Counted from the stretch's first letter, positions 43,856 through 54,907 are shown. The stretch is 64,000 nt of DNA from Hyalella azteca (GCF_000764305.2 NW_025933061.1:1-64000), one strand, 5' to 3'. Numbers and translations: made by a program. Notes: generated by a model not told the origin, from the letters alone.

Positions 43856-44119
43856 TCAGAGGGAGACGCCTGAAGAGGATGGCAGCTTAGAGTCAACAAC
43901 ACTATACCCAATCGAAATTTTGGGGGTGATAAGCTTCTGAATCAAAGACGCCTTTAGCTCGCCCAGCTCGTAAATTAGCGGCTCTATCCTCTTTACGCGC
44001 TGGTTGAACGAGCGAAATAAGCGTCTGATTAGCATCCGGTCATAGACCGAGTGAGCTTGGGGCGATCGTGGGGCGCGCTTATTTGGCAACTGATAGCTTC
44101 GGTGCGGACACGGCCGAAT
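43856..44119 (-). CDS. Terminal exon of a minus-strand gene
   Basis: The acceptor TACCGCATTTTTTTCAG ends at 44120. The phase-0 frame runs 87 codons to TGA at 43856, with a poly(A) signal 39 bases beyond. The translation begins IRPCPHRSYQLPNKRAPRSP, then a basic, helical section (DRMLIRRLFRSFNQRVKRIE), then LIYELGELKASLIQKLITPK and a Ser-rich C-terminus. GC content and codon choice are typical of coding sequence. The family is not recognised. Upstream exons should lie beyond the satellites at 44231-44510; the exons at 45306-46939 are candidates but I could not fix the connection. Confidence 0.6.
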   Translation of the reverse strand: MRPCPHRSYQLPNKRAPRSPQAHSVYDRMLIRRLFRSFNQRVKRIEPLIYELGELKASLIQKLITPKISIGYSVVDSKLPSSSGVSL

Positions 44120-44230
44120 CTGAAAAAAATGCGGTAAAAATTACTCCTTCTTTCTCCCCGAAAGCTGGCTGAATCTAAATCAATCAATTTCACTTCTGCA
44201 AATAAGCAACAATAAGTTCAGATAATTATA

Positions 44231-44283
44231 ATGATAATAATATTAATAATAATAATAATAATAATAATAACAACAATAATAAT

Positions 44284-44320
<37 letters not shown>

Positions 44321-44331
44321 GAAACAATAAT
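44231..44331. repeat. (AAT)n microsatellite ending at an ambiguous base
   Basis: About 30 AAT/TAA units with a few changes. The sequence has an N at 44332, the only ambiguous base in the window, so the array length here may not be reliable. Confidence 0.97.
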
Positions 44332-44332
44332 N

Positions 44333-44510
44333 CTCATAACACGCACCGAGTAACGTGACTCACTCATAACACGCACCGAGTAACGTGACTCACTCATAAC
44401 ACGCACCGAGTAACGTGACTCACTCATATCACGCACCGAGTAACGTGACTCACTCATATCACGCACCGAGTAACGTGACGCACTCATAACACGCACTGAG
44501 TGACATGACA
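44333..44510. repeat. 30-base minisatellite
   Basis: Six tandem copies of CTCATAACACGCACCGAGTA + ACGTGACTCA, the last one diverged. The period is a multiple of three, so a minus-strand frame (SRYSVRDMSE-type repeats) stays open through it. I regard this as fortuitous. Confidence 0.95.
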
Positions 44511-45305
44511 AATGCAACGTTCACTGAGCTACGTCGGTATCGCGAATGCAGCAACAGAGTCCTAGCGTCCAGAACACTTAAAGAAGACACAATGAAGTTG
44601 CCAGCGCCTAACACGCCGCCTCCCACTAGCTGCACGGCTACCGCAGGGAGAGAGCATCGCGACACGCGACGAAAACTTCTGAAATTAGTTATGAATTTTC
44701 TTATCTAAATTTATAAACTGTGACATGGAAGGCAACGACCGTTTGGTCCTGCTACTATTATAAGTTCGAACGTGTATTACTTCCATTGGTCGGTTTCGGA
44801 GATAATATCAACTTTGAAAAATGAATTTCAGCAAATCCACGCCTATTTAAATTATTCATTGAAAAGTCCAAAAGAGTATATCGAACGCAATTTGAACGAA
44901 TTTTCTAATATAATGCGATTTTTTTGAGCAATTACGACTTTTTGTTGCCCGCCCGTAAATTGAATCTTTATAGTATTTTATCCTCTAGAATTTCGGGTTG
45001 TTTCCCAGTGACGGCGACAGTAACATTCACTATGATGCCGGCGTCAAGCTTCATTACTGTTTAGTGGCGCAACTCGGTAATAACTGTGAGTCGAGAGCGC
45101 GGCAAAATAAATTATATCTTCACCTGGCCGCCGTGATATCTTGTTTTCATCTTTATATGTCTGTAAATAAATGACAAGAAAATACACTCTTCCTTTACTG
45201 TATACTCTCCCTTAAATGTGCTCTTCCTTACTCTTCCCTTAAGAAGAATAGTTTACGAGCATTGCCATATATATCGGACTTAAAAATTAGGCTCAACACA
45301 GAGTA
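44511..45305. other. Spacer with a GC-rich block
   Basis: 44511-44700 is GC-rich and open on both strands (plus MKLPAPNTPPPTSCTATAGR, minus LPAVAVQLVGGGVLGAGNFI). I could not choose a strand or find splice sites. The rest is AT-rich. Confidence 0.3.
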
Positions 45306-45675
45306 TTATTCGAGGTCCAATAATTTCTCTAACAAAGTAATGGAGATGCTGAGAAAAACATTTGGAATGTGAGCCAAACATAATTTTTTCCGAAAGCAAT
45401 CATTCTTCTATATTTATTTCAATTCATTCTTACTTACGAATTTTTTAGGAAACTGTCGATATAACCGACTGAAATGGGTTTCAAATTACGAAATAAATTA
45501 TGGTCAAGTCCTACGGTCAAATTGCACTCTATGAAGCAGCAAGAAGCTCTGTGGATAATATAACCTGGATCATTGGTATCAAATTTCACACAATTTTGCG
45601 CACAATCTTTCAGAATCTTGCTCCCGGCTTGACGCGTAACTCGATCGGTTGATCGACTGTCCAGGAGTTTCGAAA
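45306..45675 (-). CDS. Cys-containing protein, last two exons
   Basis: Exon 45438-45675 has an excellent acceptor (CCCCGGTGTTTTATCTCAG) and donor (AAATTC/GTAAGTAAG). It is open for 78 codons in a single frame (phase 1 in, phase 2 out): SKLLDSRSTDRVTRQAGSKI, then LKDCAQNCVKFDTNDPGYII, then HRASCCFIECNLTVGLDHNL. The next exon (45306-45348) follows CCAAATGTTTTTCTCAG after an 85-base intron, enters in the required phase 2 and adds ISITLLEKLLDLE before TAA. The cysteines (CxxxC, then CC followed three residues later by C) suggest a disulfide-bonded, probably secreted protein. The CxxxC spacing recalls insect odorant-binding proteins, but the other spacings do not fit, so I leave it unnamed. The upstream exon must exit in phase 1; 46743-46939 could, at a weak A/GTATAT donor. 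Confidence 0.55.
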
Positions 45676-46077
45676 CTGAGATAAAACACCGGGGAGGCTT
45701 TAAATCACGTTACTCATGCCAAAACTCTGCTCAAATTCGTTAACAAATTTCCATTTACTTTGAGATTGCTTCGAGAAACAATTTTCGAAAAATAATAATT
45801 ATTCACCTCCTTAGCTTTCCGTACAAATGAATTTCAATTTAATGGCATATTTAAAACGCTTAATTATATTCCAGAAAATATTCAATCATTATTTCGTTAT
45901 GAAAACTATTATTAATTATTTAATTTTGGATTAAAAAGGAAAGAAAAAATTACAGAAATGTAAATAAATATTTCTGCAGTCTCCAGCTGTTCCGTTAACC
46001 GCCGGGCTTACCACTTCCTAAACCTAATCTTGGCGTCTGAACAAACTTCAGAAATAACCTGGAAGCTGAGGACGTGA

Positions 46078-46210
46078 TCATCCGCAAGCCATCATCGCAG
46101 TGTAATGCTCGTAATATCCATTAGTGATATCGTATCCATGCTCGTAATATCCATAAGTGATATGACTGATGTCGTATCCGTGCTCGTAATATCCATAAGT
46201 GAGGCCATTC
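46078..46210 (-). CDS. Tyr/Gly repeat frame
   Basis: On the minus strand a frame open from about 46276 ends at TGA (46078). It codes three related units: LTYGYYEHGYDISHI, TYGYYEHGYDI and TNGYYEHY, then TAMMACG. The reverse strand gives only a low-complexity Ile/Ser/Val frame. A Tyr/Gly/His repeat of this kind is typical of secreted structural proteins of arthropods. No acceptor of good quality was found at its start, so the exon boundary is unknown. Confidence 0.35.
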
Positions 46211-46313
46211 TTTGGCTGGACGTGCCGCCAAGCGGTCCCTTGTATCGGGCTCGATCCAATTTCGGGTTAACCGCTTCGCTGTTCCCGGGCCATCTTTCTC
46301 GCTAAATTTGAAT

Positions 46314-46440
46314 CTACCGGGAGAGCAAATTAAATGTTTTTATGAAGCAGCTTGGTAACTTTGAACGATCCTCTGACGGATGCTCATCGATGACGAAGTC
46401 ATTAACAGACCAAGAAAAGATCATGTTGCTGAACACCCAG
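46314..46440 (-). CDS. Candidate exon, unrecognised
   Basis: The double acceptor TTTTTTCCTATCAGTTTTGT + TTCAG precedes a frame (phase 2) that codes WVFSNMIFSWSVNDFVIDEH then PSEDRSKLPSCFIKTFNLLSR to TAG at 46314. A donor CCCG/GTAGAT overlaps the stop. The composition is protein-like. Its phase does not match the neighbouring candidates. Confidence 0.33.
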
Positions 46441-46742
46441 CTGAAACAAAACTGATAGGAAAAAATTTATATTCAAGTTTGAAGGCTGATTTGAAAACGG
46501 CTAACAATTAAAATTCTGTCGACCGGTAGTTTTGGTGGATTCTATTGTAAAAAGTTTTGATTAGTCTTCTGATTTAAGTATGAATGCAGAGTCACACCTT
46601 CTTAACCATCTCACAAACGAGCATAGCCATGTCAGCAGATCATTCATAATCTTTCACAGCCAATATGAAATCAAGCAGTCAAAAGAATAACGTAACTTAC
46701 AGCGAAATATCTGGAAGAGCCCAGCTGATTTGAAGCTGTTTC

Positions 46743-46939
46743 TCAGCAAAGAACTTCATCTGATATACTAAGTAGGAAGCTTTTTAAGGATTTGCCTGAG
46801 TTTGCGCTGGCCAAGAACAAACTTTTAGTGCTGGTCTTAGTTCTCATATCATGCAAGGCTGAGCGAAAAGTTCTCAAAAGAACTCTGTTCGAAGTTTCCT
46901 GCAGCTCCTCTAATTGATGAGCAAGAAACCTTGTCATTC
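46743..46939 (-). CDS. Candidate exon, helical protein
   Basis: The acceptor CATTGAAGTTTGGGTTTCAG is followed by a frame with an ATG two bases in. It runs 64 codons (MTRFLAHQLEELQETSNRVL then LRTFRSALHDMRTKTSTKSL...) to TGA at 46743. It is probably helical. A donor-like CTTA/GTATAT at about 46763 would exit in phase 1 and fits the entry phase of the exon at 45675. Confidence 0.33.
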
Positions 46940-47067
46940 CTGAAACCCAAACTTCAATGGTTCAGCATTTATACCCCCATAAATTTTCCCCCATTATTAT
47001 AGAAATATGAACTTGATTCATAAGTGGGGTCTAGTTCATGAAATTTATAATTAAAATAATTTTTTAT

Positions 47068-47188
47068 CTATGAATATTTTTTCTGTGATTGAACAATATT
47101 TAGCATATTTCGATCAACAATTAATTGAAGTAGACAAGAGTTTTGTTCTTTGACTACAACTAACACAAAGCCAGCCCAGAGACCTTTA
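47068..47188 (-). CDS. Candidate terminal exon
   Basis: The acceptor GGGGGACTGTCTTCAG leads into a phase-2 frame of 39 codons: KGLWAGFVLVVVKEQNSCLL then QLIVDRNMLNIVQSQKKYS, stop TAG at 47068. It would be a hydrophobic start followed by a charged tail. No poly(A) signal was identified, and upstream exons are unknown. Confidence 0.3.
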
Positions 47189-49009
47189 CTGAAGACAGTC
47201 CCCCCCATGTTTGCCTTGTATGTATAATGAGTACACGGGGTGCATAGTTGATGTGAAGCTCTGTTGAAGGAAACAAAACCTATATGTTATTGGTGTATTT
47301 CCGAATACTTAGATTGAGGAAATGTCAGTGACAACAAGAATTGTGCCATCATTTGTGATAAAGCTTTATTATTCGAGTGACTGGAGTAAGTAGAAAATTT
47401 TTAGTAAGACATTGCGATAAATAAGTGCCGTTAGATTAACCCGAAATAAGCGTATTTCATAATTTTAATATCTCCATCTATTGACAAATTGACTATAATT
47501 GACTCGAAAGAAAAGCACTAGAATCGGCGACAGGCCTATCCAGGCCTATATTCTTCAACGCCGAAGATACTTTCCTATATTAAAATAATTTTCAATCTAT
47601 ATAAATGTATAAACAACCTTAATTTCATTAAATTAAAATCGTTGCAAGACCCCTAAATGACTTTGTAAAATAATCAAGATATGTTGAAATGTTTGGGTAA
47701 AAGTTACCCCAGTTCTGCAACGTGAAAGTAATCATGAAATTGTCAGTAGCATTATTTAAACAGATCAAATATAACAACTGTAGTAAAATACTTGAAACAA
47801 CTGAATAAATAATATTTTTTCACACATTCATTTAATAACTCTTTTATAATTTATCTTTGCAAGTAGAAGTTTGTTGGTAATAAATTTCATACGCCGTTCT
47901 CATTGTAAAGCTGGATCAGTCCCGGAGTGGTCAAGAAATATGGAACTAAACCCAAACATAATAAAAAAACATGCCAGTGGTGCTACCTATCTAGTGATGA
48001 ATGAACTACGTCGATAACTCGTCCTATGATCACTATAAAATTTACAAAACGTTTCCTAACCTGGACCAATGTAACACGATAAATTAACTTGAAAGAATGC
48101 TCCGAAACGGTTATTGTTTCACGTAGAGCCAATATGTTTTTTTCAAATGCGACTCACCAAATTTTTTTATTAATTAAAATGTTGCTTCATCAGTCTCGTA
48201 ATGTTTCATTATTTAAAAGATATATACAGAAAAAACATGAATTAAATAGTCACGATTTGTTGCTCTTAGAAATGTACACAAGGTTTTGCGTCCGAGTGTG
48301 CGTCCGTAAATTACTGTACGACATCTAAGTGAATTTGTCAGAATCGTTTAGATTGACTGTGAATTTGAAATAATAATTAGAGATTTGAAGCGGGCTGTAA
48401 TAATCGTAGAATTTGACAAACGTGACTATAGTAGGGAATGTAACCCTGTATTAGGGAGCTGGCTCGTCATCTTAGTGCTAGTGCTATTGATTTAGCAAGA
48501 GACTTGTCATTTGAAAAGTTGATGCAAATAATAACAATAAGAAAAATAGAGACAGCCAGGATACGATGGAAGATGCCTCGACAAATAGCAATTCATATCA
48601 TGCGGAGAGAGTTACTTAATGTTCCGTTGTACCCAACTGCTTCGAGGTAAATTGAATCAGTCGGTGTTATTGAATCTTCGAAAACTTAGCATTTCGTTTG
48701 AATTGATGACATTGTAGAATTGATGTTGACGCATCTATTCTAGCCACTGTGAATTATTTCCGTTCCTGATGCATAAATAAATATCCTGAAACGGTCTGCC
48801 AGCAAGTGTACTCTAGGGCTTCCATATTTAAGAGCATTTGCATAGCAATTAACTGGGAATGATTGCTGTCCGGAAAAACTTCTATGGAAAATAACCATCA
48901 GATCATCGACGGCCAATGTTTATTCGATGGTCGGCCGCCTGTCTTCGGCCACGATCACAATTAGTAGAGCCGCGAGATGCAGCCATCTGTGCAGGTGTTA
49001 TTTTTTCAG
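47189..49009. other. AT-rich spacer
   Basis: An open plus frame at 48089-48328 lacks splice signals. Otherwise nothing supported. Confidence 0.4.
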
Positions 49010-49309
49010 TGCATTTATGCGCCGCGCAGTTTTCATTGTATTGGGTCAAGTGTGCCTGGAATTTATAACGGACGAAATGAAGCGATGTTTTTTACAAGCT
49101 ATTGTGTTGAATGTTTTGAGCCCAGCAGTACGAATGCTGAAAAAATATTATCTGATAAAAAAGTTTTCAAATTGAGTCTCTGCAAAAATTGTAATTGTCT
49201 GAATTGTCTCTCACGCGATAACTTATTGAAGTATGCCTCAAGAGTCTGCGCTTTTCGTCTTGCAAATTTGAGTATGCGAGGAGAAATTAAAAATGCTGCA
49301 GTCAATTAA
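49010..49309 (+). CDS. Candidate terminal exon, two open frames
   Basis: The acceptor GCAGGTGTTATTTTTTCAG ends at 49009. In phase 0 the frame is open for 99 codons to TAA at 49307 and is Cys-rich (YCVECFEPSSTNAEKILSDK... KNCNCLNCLSRDNLLKYASR). In phase 2 another frame is open to 49175 and looks equally protein-like (RRAVFIVLGQVCLEFITDEM). I cannot choose between them from sequence alone. If unspliced, an ATG at 48977 leads into the first frame. Confidence 0.35.
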   Translation, partial: CIYAPRSFHCIGSSVPGIYNGRNEAMFFTSYCVECFEPSSTNAEKILSDKKVFKLSLCKNCNCLNCLSRDNLLKYASRVCAFRLANLSMRGEIKNAAVN

Positions 49310-49521
49310 TGTTCCATCTCTCGGCCAATCAGCGATCGATCGCCAGAGACGAAAAGTTATCTAATAATGCGCGTTTTAGAGAACAGCTAGATCGTCATGC
49401 AAATAGAAAACTCAAAGGACAAAATTATATATAAAATAAGACCAAATTTAAAACGGAAGGCACAAAAACCTAAATCCTGAATGAACAGTGAAAGGAACGA
49501 AAACCCAATTGATTAATAATG

Positions 49522-49720
49522 TCAAAAGCATAAGCACTGTAAGCGGTGGTAAAGGCAAGGTTTCAACTGAGGCATCAGAGGTGGAACATAAATGTTTAGA
49601 ATCGCTCTCAGAAACAGGCAAATCTCACTGTTCGGCGTGGGGGGGGGAGGGGGGGTGCCCAGCAGAATGGGTGAGTGAGCCAAGAACTCCAGAACGGAGA
49701 CTCTTGACACTGTGTTTAGT
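49522..49720 (-). CDS. Candidate exon with a proline run
   Basis: The minus-strand acceptor AATTGTACCCCCTCCTTCAG is followed by a phase-2 frame open for 65 codons: LNTVSRVSVLEFLAHSPILL, GTPPPPPTPNSEICLFLRAI, then NIYVPPLMPQLKPCLYHRLQ, TGA at 49522. The proline run comes from a homopolymer (G8 and G7 on plus, near 49640), which is prone to length error. Another frame is also open. Low certainty. Confidence 0.3.
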
Positions 49721-50995
49721 CTGAAGGAGGGGGTACAATTTTGATGTACGCTGATGCGCACTGCGTACAGCTGTACTCGTACACCAGAGAGGACCGAATT
49801 CAGGCAGGAATAAAATACTCATACCTGAAAAAGTAACCAATAGTGAAATGATTTACCAGAAAAGCGTGCAAACAATCATCCGAAAATATTTCATGAATAG
49901 GATGTTTATACGTTGTACAAGGTTTCAGAAAGCTGCCAAAGTAGGGCAAAGTGAAATGAATAGATTTTCTGCTATATACTTCTGGAAAAATATCGAAATA
50001 TCGCTTGGACAGGAACTTATTGATTTGAGCGCTACGGAAACCCATTTAGATGAAATACATCAAGAATGAATTAAATTCAGGATTCATAGCAAAAAATATG
50101 AGCAAAATCATGCTTATGATGTTCGAGCTAATAAATCTTAGTACAATATTCATCTGGAAACAAATTATTTTTTATTTCGAAACTTGATTCACACAAAAAT
50201 TTTATGCAGAATCTCATGAATATATCAAAGTGAGACGATTTTGACGCAGAATTATCCACATCCAAAGATAATATTGTGCCGGTAACCTATGATAAGCGCT
50301 GCATCTTGTCGTTGTACGAGGCAAAATTAATGCTTTGGATTAATGGTATAGTTTTGGCTTTCTGTTTTGAATGTATTTCTCTTCACGGATGCTAACAGAA
50401 TGATTCTTGCTAGCCAGCATTGCGGACAAAATATTTGCATATAATCCAGCGCTTTCCCCATTCCTGCACTTCATAATTCTGCTTGCCTGCATTCCGCAGT
50501 TACTAAACATTTATGAAGCGCAATACAAGACTCCCCTGGTACTTCATTTCGAGCAGGTATAATCAAATTATTTCTCTTGATTTATGCACGTTCATTTAAC
50601 TTGTCTCTTGATTTTGCCGTTGTTTTAAATTAACTTAGTCATCGCAATGAATCTGATGTCTAAATTGTCCACGCTTATGGAGCATATCAATAAAATTTGC
50701 GTCTGTACAAAAGTTAAGGTGGACGTTAAGCAGAAACTGCTCGCAGGAATTATAACTTTTTATCCCGTAATGATGAAGCGTATTATTATAAATTCAGATC
50801 TAATCCTTCATATTACATTATCTCTGTCATTGGTTAATTGAACTTATTTATTTTATGCAGGTAATGATACACAAGCGAGTATTTTTGAGTTCATCTATAT
50901 ATGGCCATTGGCTTTCAAATAAAATATTTCCCAGGAATCGCTGCTAAATATTAATTCCTGTTTATTATTTCACTTCAATATCTATTTTCTTTCAG
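49721..50995. other. AT-rich spacer with a recursive-splice-like site
   Basis: An open plus frame at 49848-50069 (CTRFQKAAKVGQSEMNRFSA...) is protein-like but lacks splice signals. At 50860/50861 TTATTTATTTTATGCAG abuts GTAATG, a juxtaposed acceptor/donor. Another open frame (50647-50841) is AT-rich. Confidence 0.3.
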
Positions 50996-51135
50996 CTCCT
51001 CACGCAATAATGCATTTAGTGTCGTTCATAGTTGCAGCACCAGAGACCAGGAAGCAGCTCATTAACCAATGCACAGCAGGGCTGAAGTCGACAATTTCCT
51101 TACGAGCCAACCAAGTTCCTCAGGAATATTCGTAG
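50996..51135 (+). CDS. Candidate terminal exon, unrecognised
   Basis: An excellent acceptor (CTTCAATATCTATTTTCTTTCAG) ends at 50995. The phase-1 frame codes 45 residues, PHAIMHLVSFIVAAPETRKQ then LINQCTAGLKSTISLRANQV and PQEYS, to TAG at 51133. The other two frames close earlier. The composition is balanced. An upstream exon that exits in phase 1 was not located, and the nearest poly(A)-like signal is ATTAAA near 51222. Confidence 0.42.
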
Positions 51136-53230
51136 CGCCAATTAATTGCATCAAATTGGTCGCGGTAGTTTGAGACGCTCATTTTGACAATGAGAAGAAC
51201 TGCTCTACGTATAAACATTGATTAAATTCTGTATTGTAATTACGCTCATATGAGTCACCGATATGCACATGCGGATTATATATATTTTTCTCTCTATAAA
51301 TTTAGGTCTTTGACTATATAAGTTATACGGACATATGAACGAGTAACAGGTTATCATGTACGAAGAGTTTTATAATCATTTGTATTGGACATTAGTAACC
51401 CCTGCCCCCCTTCAACGTTAAACTGTATCTGATTCAGAGGTAGAATATGTATCATGTAGCTTTCAATTCGATGATAACACTTTTAAGGAAATGATAGATA
51501 ATCAGATAAATATTGGTTAACGAATTTCGTGAGAGAAGAAACTATTCTGCAGGCCACGAAAGTATGGTCTTAGTTAGCGGCGAACTACAGTATACTCTAT
51601 ACTGGTGGATTATAATATAAATAATAGTCTAGACAAGTGGTCAGCGTATACACTATACAGTATATGGCGTTAAGCGAAGGATTATACTACAAATTAGGAA
51701 TCATCAAAAACAATTTCGGCAATATTAAAAATAAAAACATGAGTTTTTGAATATGCCGATATAATATGAAGCATTCTTATCATCACAGGGAAACATCTAT
51801 AAATAGAAAAAAATATATACATGAATTTTCCAGTTATTTTAGATGGAGCCTAAAAATTGATGTAACAAGAACAAGATGTTGCCATATGTTCGATTGCTTG
51901 ACGGTTTATATAGTGACTAATGTTGTGAGTGTTTTATTCCTAGTTTCAGGAAAATCCTGAATTAACTCTTAAAATCAATTTATATATATCGTATTTCAAT
52001 AAATTATTAATCTTAATTACACTCAATATAACATTTTCGCCATCTCAATGTATTTATCACTGATAAATCAATGAATAAAAATTTCTCAAATTAAGAAATG
52101 TGCAACTAGGTTGGGCCAGCTAGGTTGTTTCTAAGGGAAAATAGATCCAATCCACATCTCTTCAATATTTTCCACATATATTAATTTGACTTTCTACATT
52201 ATGACAACATTTTTTGTGCGCCGAAGTTGGTTAGTGGTTACCCTAAAGCTTCAATATTCCCAATGCATTTTTCAAGATAATAATTAAAGAGTGCAAAATT
52301 CCTTCATGCAAATACCTTTTACAAACATTCAACCTCAGTTCATCCGGAAAGCGAAGCAAGTGGTAAAATAGGAGTCAAATTTTCGGGGCGATAACAGGAT
52401 TATGAAGTTAATGACCGTCCTGATTATTTCCCTATTTCGAGGCAAGTGGCTTGACCGAGATCCTATCATTAACTCCTTTGCCCCAAGGAAATTTAGAACA
52501 GCGCCGATTTTAGGTTCATGCAGGATTAAAAAAATTAAATTATAACAGTCTATCGCGAATTGGAGTTCAAACGAAACTGCATGCAAAATTTTAAATTTTG
52601 TTTCTCCATTTAAAAGCACCCTTGTATCAAAATATTGCTTATATTTTGAGTCTAAAAGCTCTTCGATCTAGTAATCGGACAAAAACAATTTCCTCAAAAA
52701 GACTTCGAAGTAACCACTTTATCATCGCTTCCCACATGGCTGCAGTAGATATTCCTGACATGAGAGATTTCACATGATTGTCTCCAACTGTGTAGTGGTT
52801 CTCACCAAATTCTAACAATTTCCTCTGCAATCCATGTTAATGAATTTTCTTAATTTTCTTCGCCTGCATCAATTTTCTGTGCCCGCTTCGGAAGTGCAGA
52901 CCAAACTCGTGAACGTTGCTTTGAAATTATGCTCACCATTATCTGCAAACTGCTATGGTGCTCAGCTGGTCCTCATAGTAATCGGTTGAGTAGATTTGGT
53001 TGGCAAACTACCGAGCTTTAATCATACTTAACTATTACGGTCCCTGCACTTGTAAAAACTCACAGACGTAGGTTATTATACATTTATTCAAGATTTAATG
53101 CACAAAAGGCACCTAGAAATTTAATTTGCACAAAATTATGCGTACGTTCAAGTTCAATTTACGTTGACAAAACATGATTGAAGTGTTTTTGCAACTGAAA
53201 TTTGCTAGCGGATCTGGTGAATTGGATTTT
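51136..53230. other. AT-rich 2 kb stretch
   Basis: Open minus frames at 52335-52619 and 52639-52830 are moderately protein-like but have no splice or start support. Nothing else seen. Confidence 0.35.
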
Positions 53231-53440
53231 TTAGGAAGCTCCACCGCGGTGATTGCTGTCAAAAAGAGATGAATTGAAATTCTTCAATCTAGTTTTAATA
53301 AAAACGTAATCGAGTTTACATGGGCTAAACACGTCTTTGAGCTCGTGGGTCCATGGATTGTTTTCCTCTTTGAAGACGCGCACTGATTTTGTTGTCGAAA
53401 GTGCGTTTTCTTTATACAGCTTTACTTCTTTATCAGGCAT
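53231..53440 (-). CDS. Candidate start exon or small protein
   Basis: On the minus strand an ATG at 53440 opens 69 codons: MPDKEVKLYKENALSTTKSV then RVFKEENNPWTHELKDVFSP, stop at 53231. ATAAATA (53485-53491) lies about 45 bases upstream and would place the transcription start just before the ATG. The protein would be charged and soluble. A donor-like CCAT/GTAAAC inside would make it a first coding exon of about 48 residues. Family not recognised. Confidence 0.38.
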   Translation of the reverse strand: MPDKEVKLYKENALSTTKSVRVFKEENNPWTHELKDVFSPCKLDYVFIKTRLKNFNSSLFDSNHRGGAS

Positions 53441-53484
53441 GACGAATCAAATCAAGACGTAGAAAGTCAAGTTATCCGGTCAGG

Positions 53485-53491
53485 TATTTAT
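53485..53491 (-). promoter_or_regulatory. TATA-like box
   Basis: ATAAATA on the minus strand in the context CCGCATAAATACCTG, 45 bases upstream of the ATG at 53440. Confidence 0.3.
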
Positions 53492-54296
53492 GCGGTTTAG
53501 CAGTTTTTCATGCGTTTTATTTACATTTTGCGCGTTTATAAACGAAGCAAATTTTTATCATTGTTTTAGAATGTCTCGTAAGATAGTTGGGTACGGTATG
53601 TTATTATGAGCGACAGTGGGAAGAAGAAAAGCCTCAAGGCTCACGTAATACGAGTGTTAATAACAATCGAAGACCACGAGTAGCCTTAACAAAAATCGCT
53701 AGATAAACAGAGATACATTAATAGATTTTCATTGTGTTTTTATAATCAACTACATCTTGGCATAAGACATTCATTCATGTAGACAGTGCACGCAAGTCTG
53801 ATGACCACCACCAAAGTTACCGACATTGTTAAGCCGAATTATGATAATGTTTGAATTATGCCAACGTGTTTCCAGTTTGATCCTGAGGAATATTTGTAAA
53901 ATTGAATATCGTAGCTAGCGAAGATGATCCGATTTTTAATGCAAATTTAAATCAGAACAGCAATCAGAAATTGACTGTGATTGTGATTTCTGTCGAATTG
54001 TTTGATGCTGATGATTATAATTATATTATTACAGAAATAAAATTGCAAGCGCACATTGTAGGATTTCGGTTTGGTACAGATTACTGTACAAGACACTACG
54101 CAGAACTAGGCAAGCCCAGGTGTATCTTAGTTATATTATCTTTGTTTACGGCTTGCGTCTGATGCGACAGCACGGTGCCCGCACTGTTGGTGAGGATTAA
54201 TTTATTTTATACTCTAAATATTTCCTCTGAAATAATGACCAATAAATTTTCTTAGTATGTTTAGTTATACATATTTTTCTTCTGTATCGTTTACAG
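53492..54296. other. AT-rich spacer with a possible microexon
   Basis: A plus frame at 53902-54120 ends at CCCAG/GTGTAT and may be an exon. A 19-base segment, 54171-54189, lies between the acceptor TTGCGTCTGATGCGACAG and the donor GTTG/GTGAGG, and would join the exon at 54297 in phase. Confidence 0.3.
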
Positions 54297-54430
54297 AAAC
54301 CGTTGTGGAATGTCGAATAAATGGAATAAACAACGATAATTTTTTGGCATCCTCGACGCGTAAATATTGCAGTACGGCGGTCGAGACGAAAGACGACGAT
54401 AATCAGTGCTACGGCTGTGATCGTCTTTAA
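54297..54430 (+). CDS. Candidate terminal exon, Cys-containing
   Basis: A strong acceptor (TTTTTCTTCTGTATCGTTTACAG, the last 20 bases being the core) ends at 54296. In phase 1 the frame runs 43 codons, TVVECRINGINNDNFLASST then RKYCSTAVETKDDDNQCYGC, to TAA at 54428. The four cysteines and acidic stretch suggest a small secreted domain. The 19-base segment at 54171-54189 would exit in the needed phase. Family not recognised. Confidence 0.42.
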
Positions 54431-54907
54431 AAATTATGTATCCTAAAACAAATACGCTAGTGGTACGATTTATAAAACTTTAGTGATGGTATTGATATAA
54501 CTGAAGCAATGAAGAAGTCCTGAATCAGACAAAATTATTTATCGGCAACAACCGTTCCAATATGAAAGCCGCTATCAACTATCAACAAAAAAAACATTTT
54601 TAGCACACGAAAAAAAATTGCTTTTCAAAGTTTTAGAACCTTACTTGTATTGCGCAGTCAAGGACGAAAAATTTCGTTCATTCAACTTTTCCCCGACACT
54701 CCAGGTAGCAGAATATTAAAAAATTGGTGACCCTTCGTTTTTTGCTTGACGTTTTAATCTTGTCGGTCCAAAAAACGATAAAATTCCAACTCACAACGTG
54801 CCTCTCTAAATAGCATATATGTAAAGAATAAAATGTTGAAGGATGAAAACATTACTTTTTAGCGCATTTTCTCATTTATGGAAAAAAGGCGCTATTATGC
54901 TCGCCAT

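Noticed and set aside
44333..44510. Minus-strand protein repeat SRYSVRDMSE
   Set aside because: It is the translation of a 30-base minisatellite next to a microsatellite and an ambiguous base. The open frame follows from the period alone.
45979..46079. Plus-strand exon after AAATAAATATTTCTGCAG (SSCSVNRRAYHFLNLILASE)
   Set aside because: It is short, lies against the minus-strand exon cluster and has no partner; kept out for lack of support.
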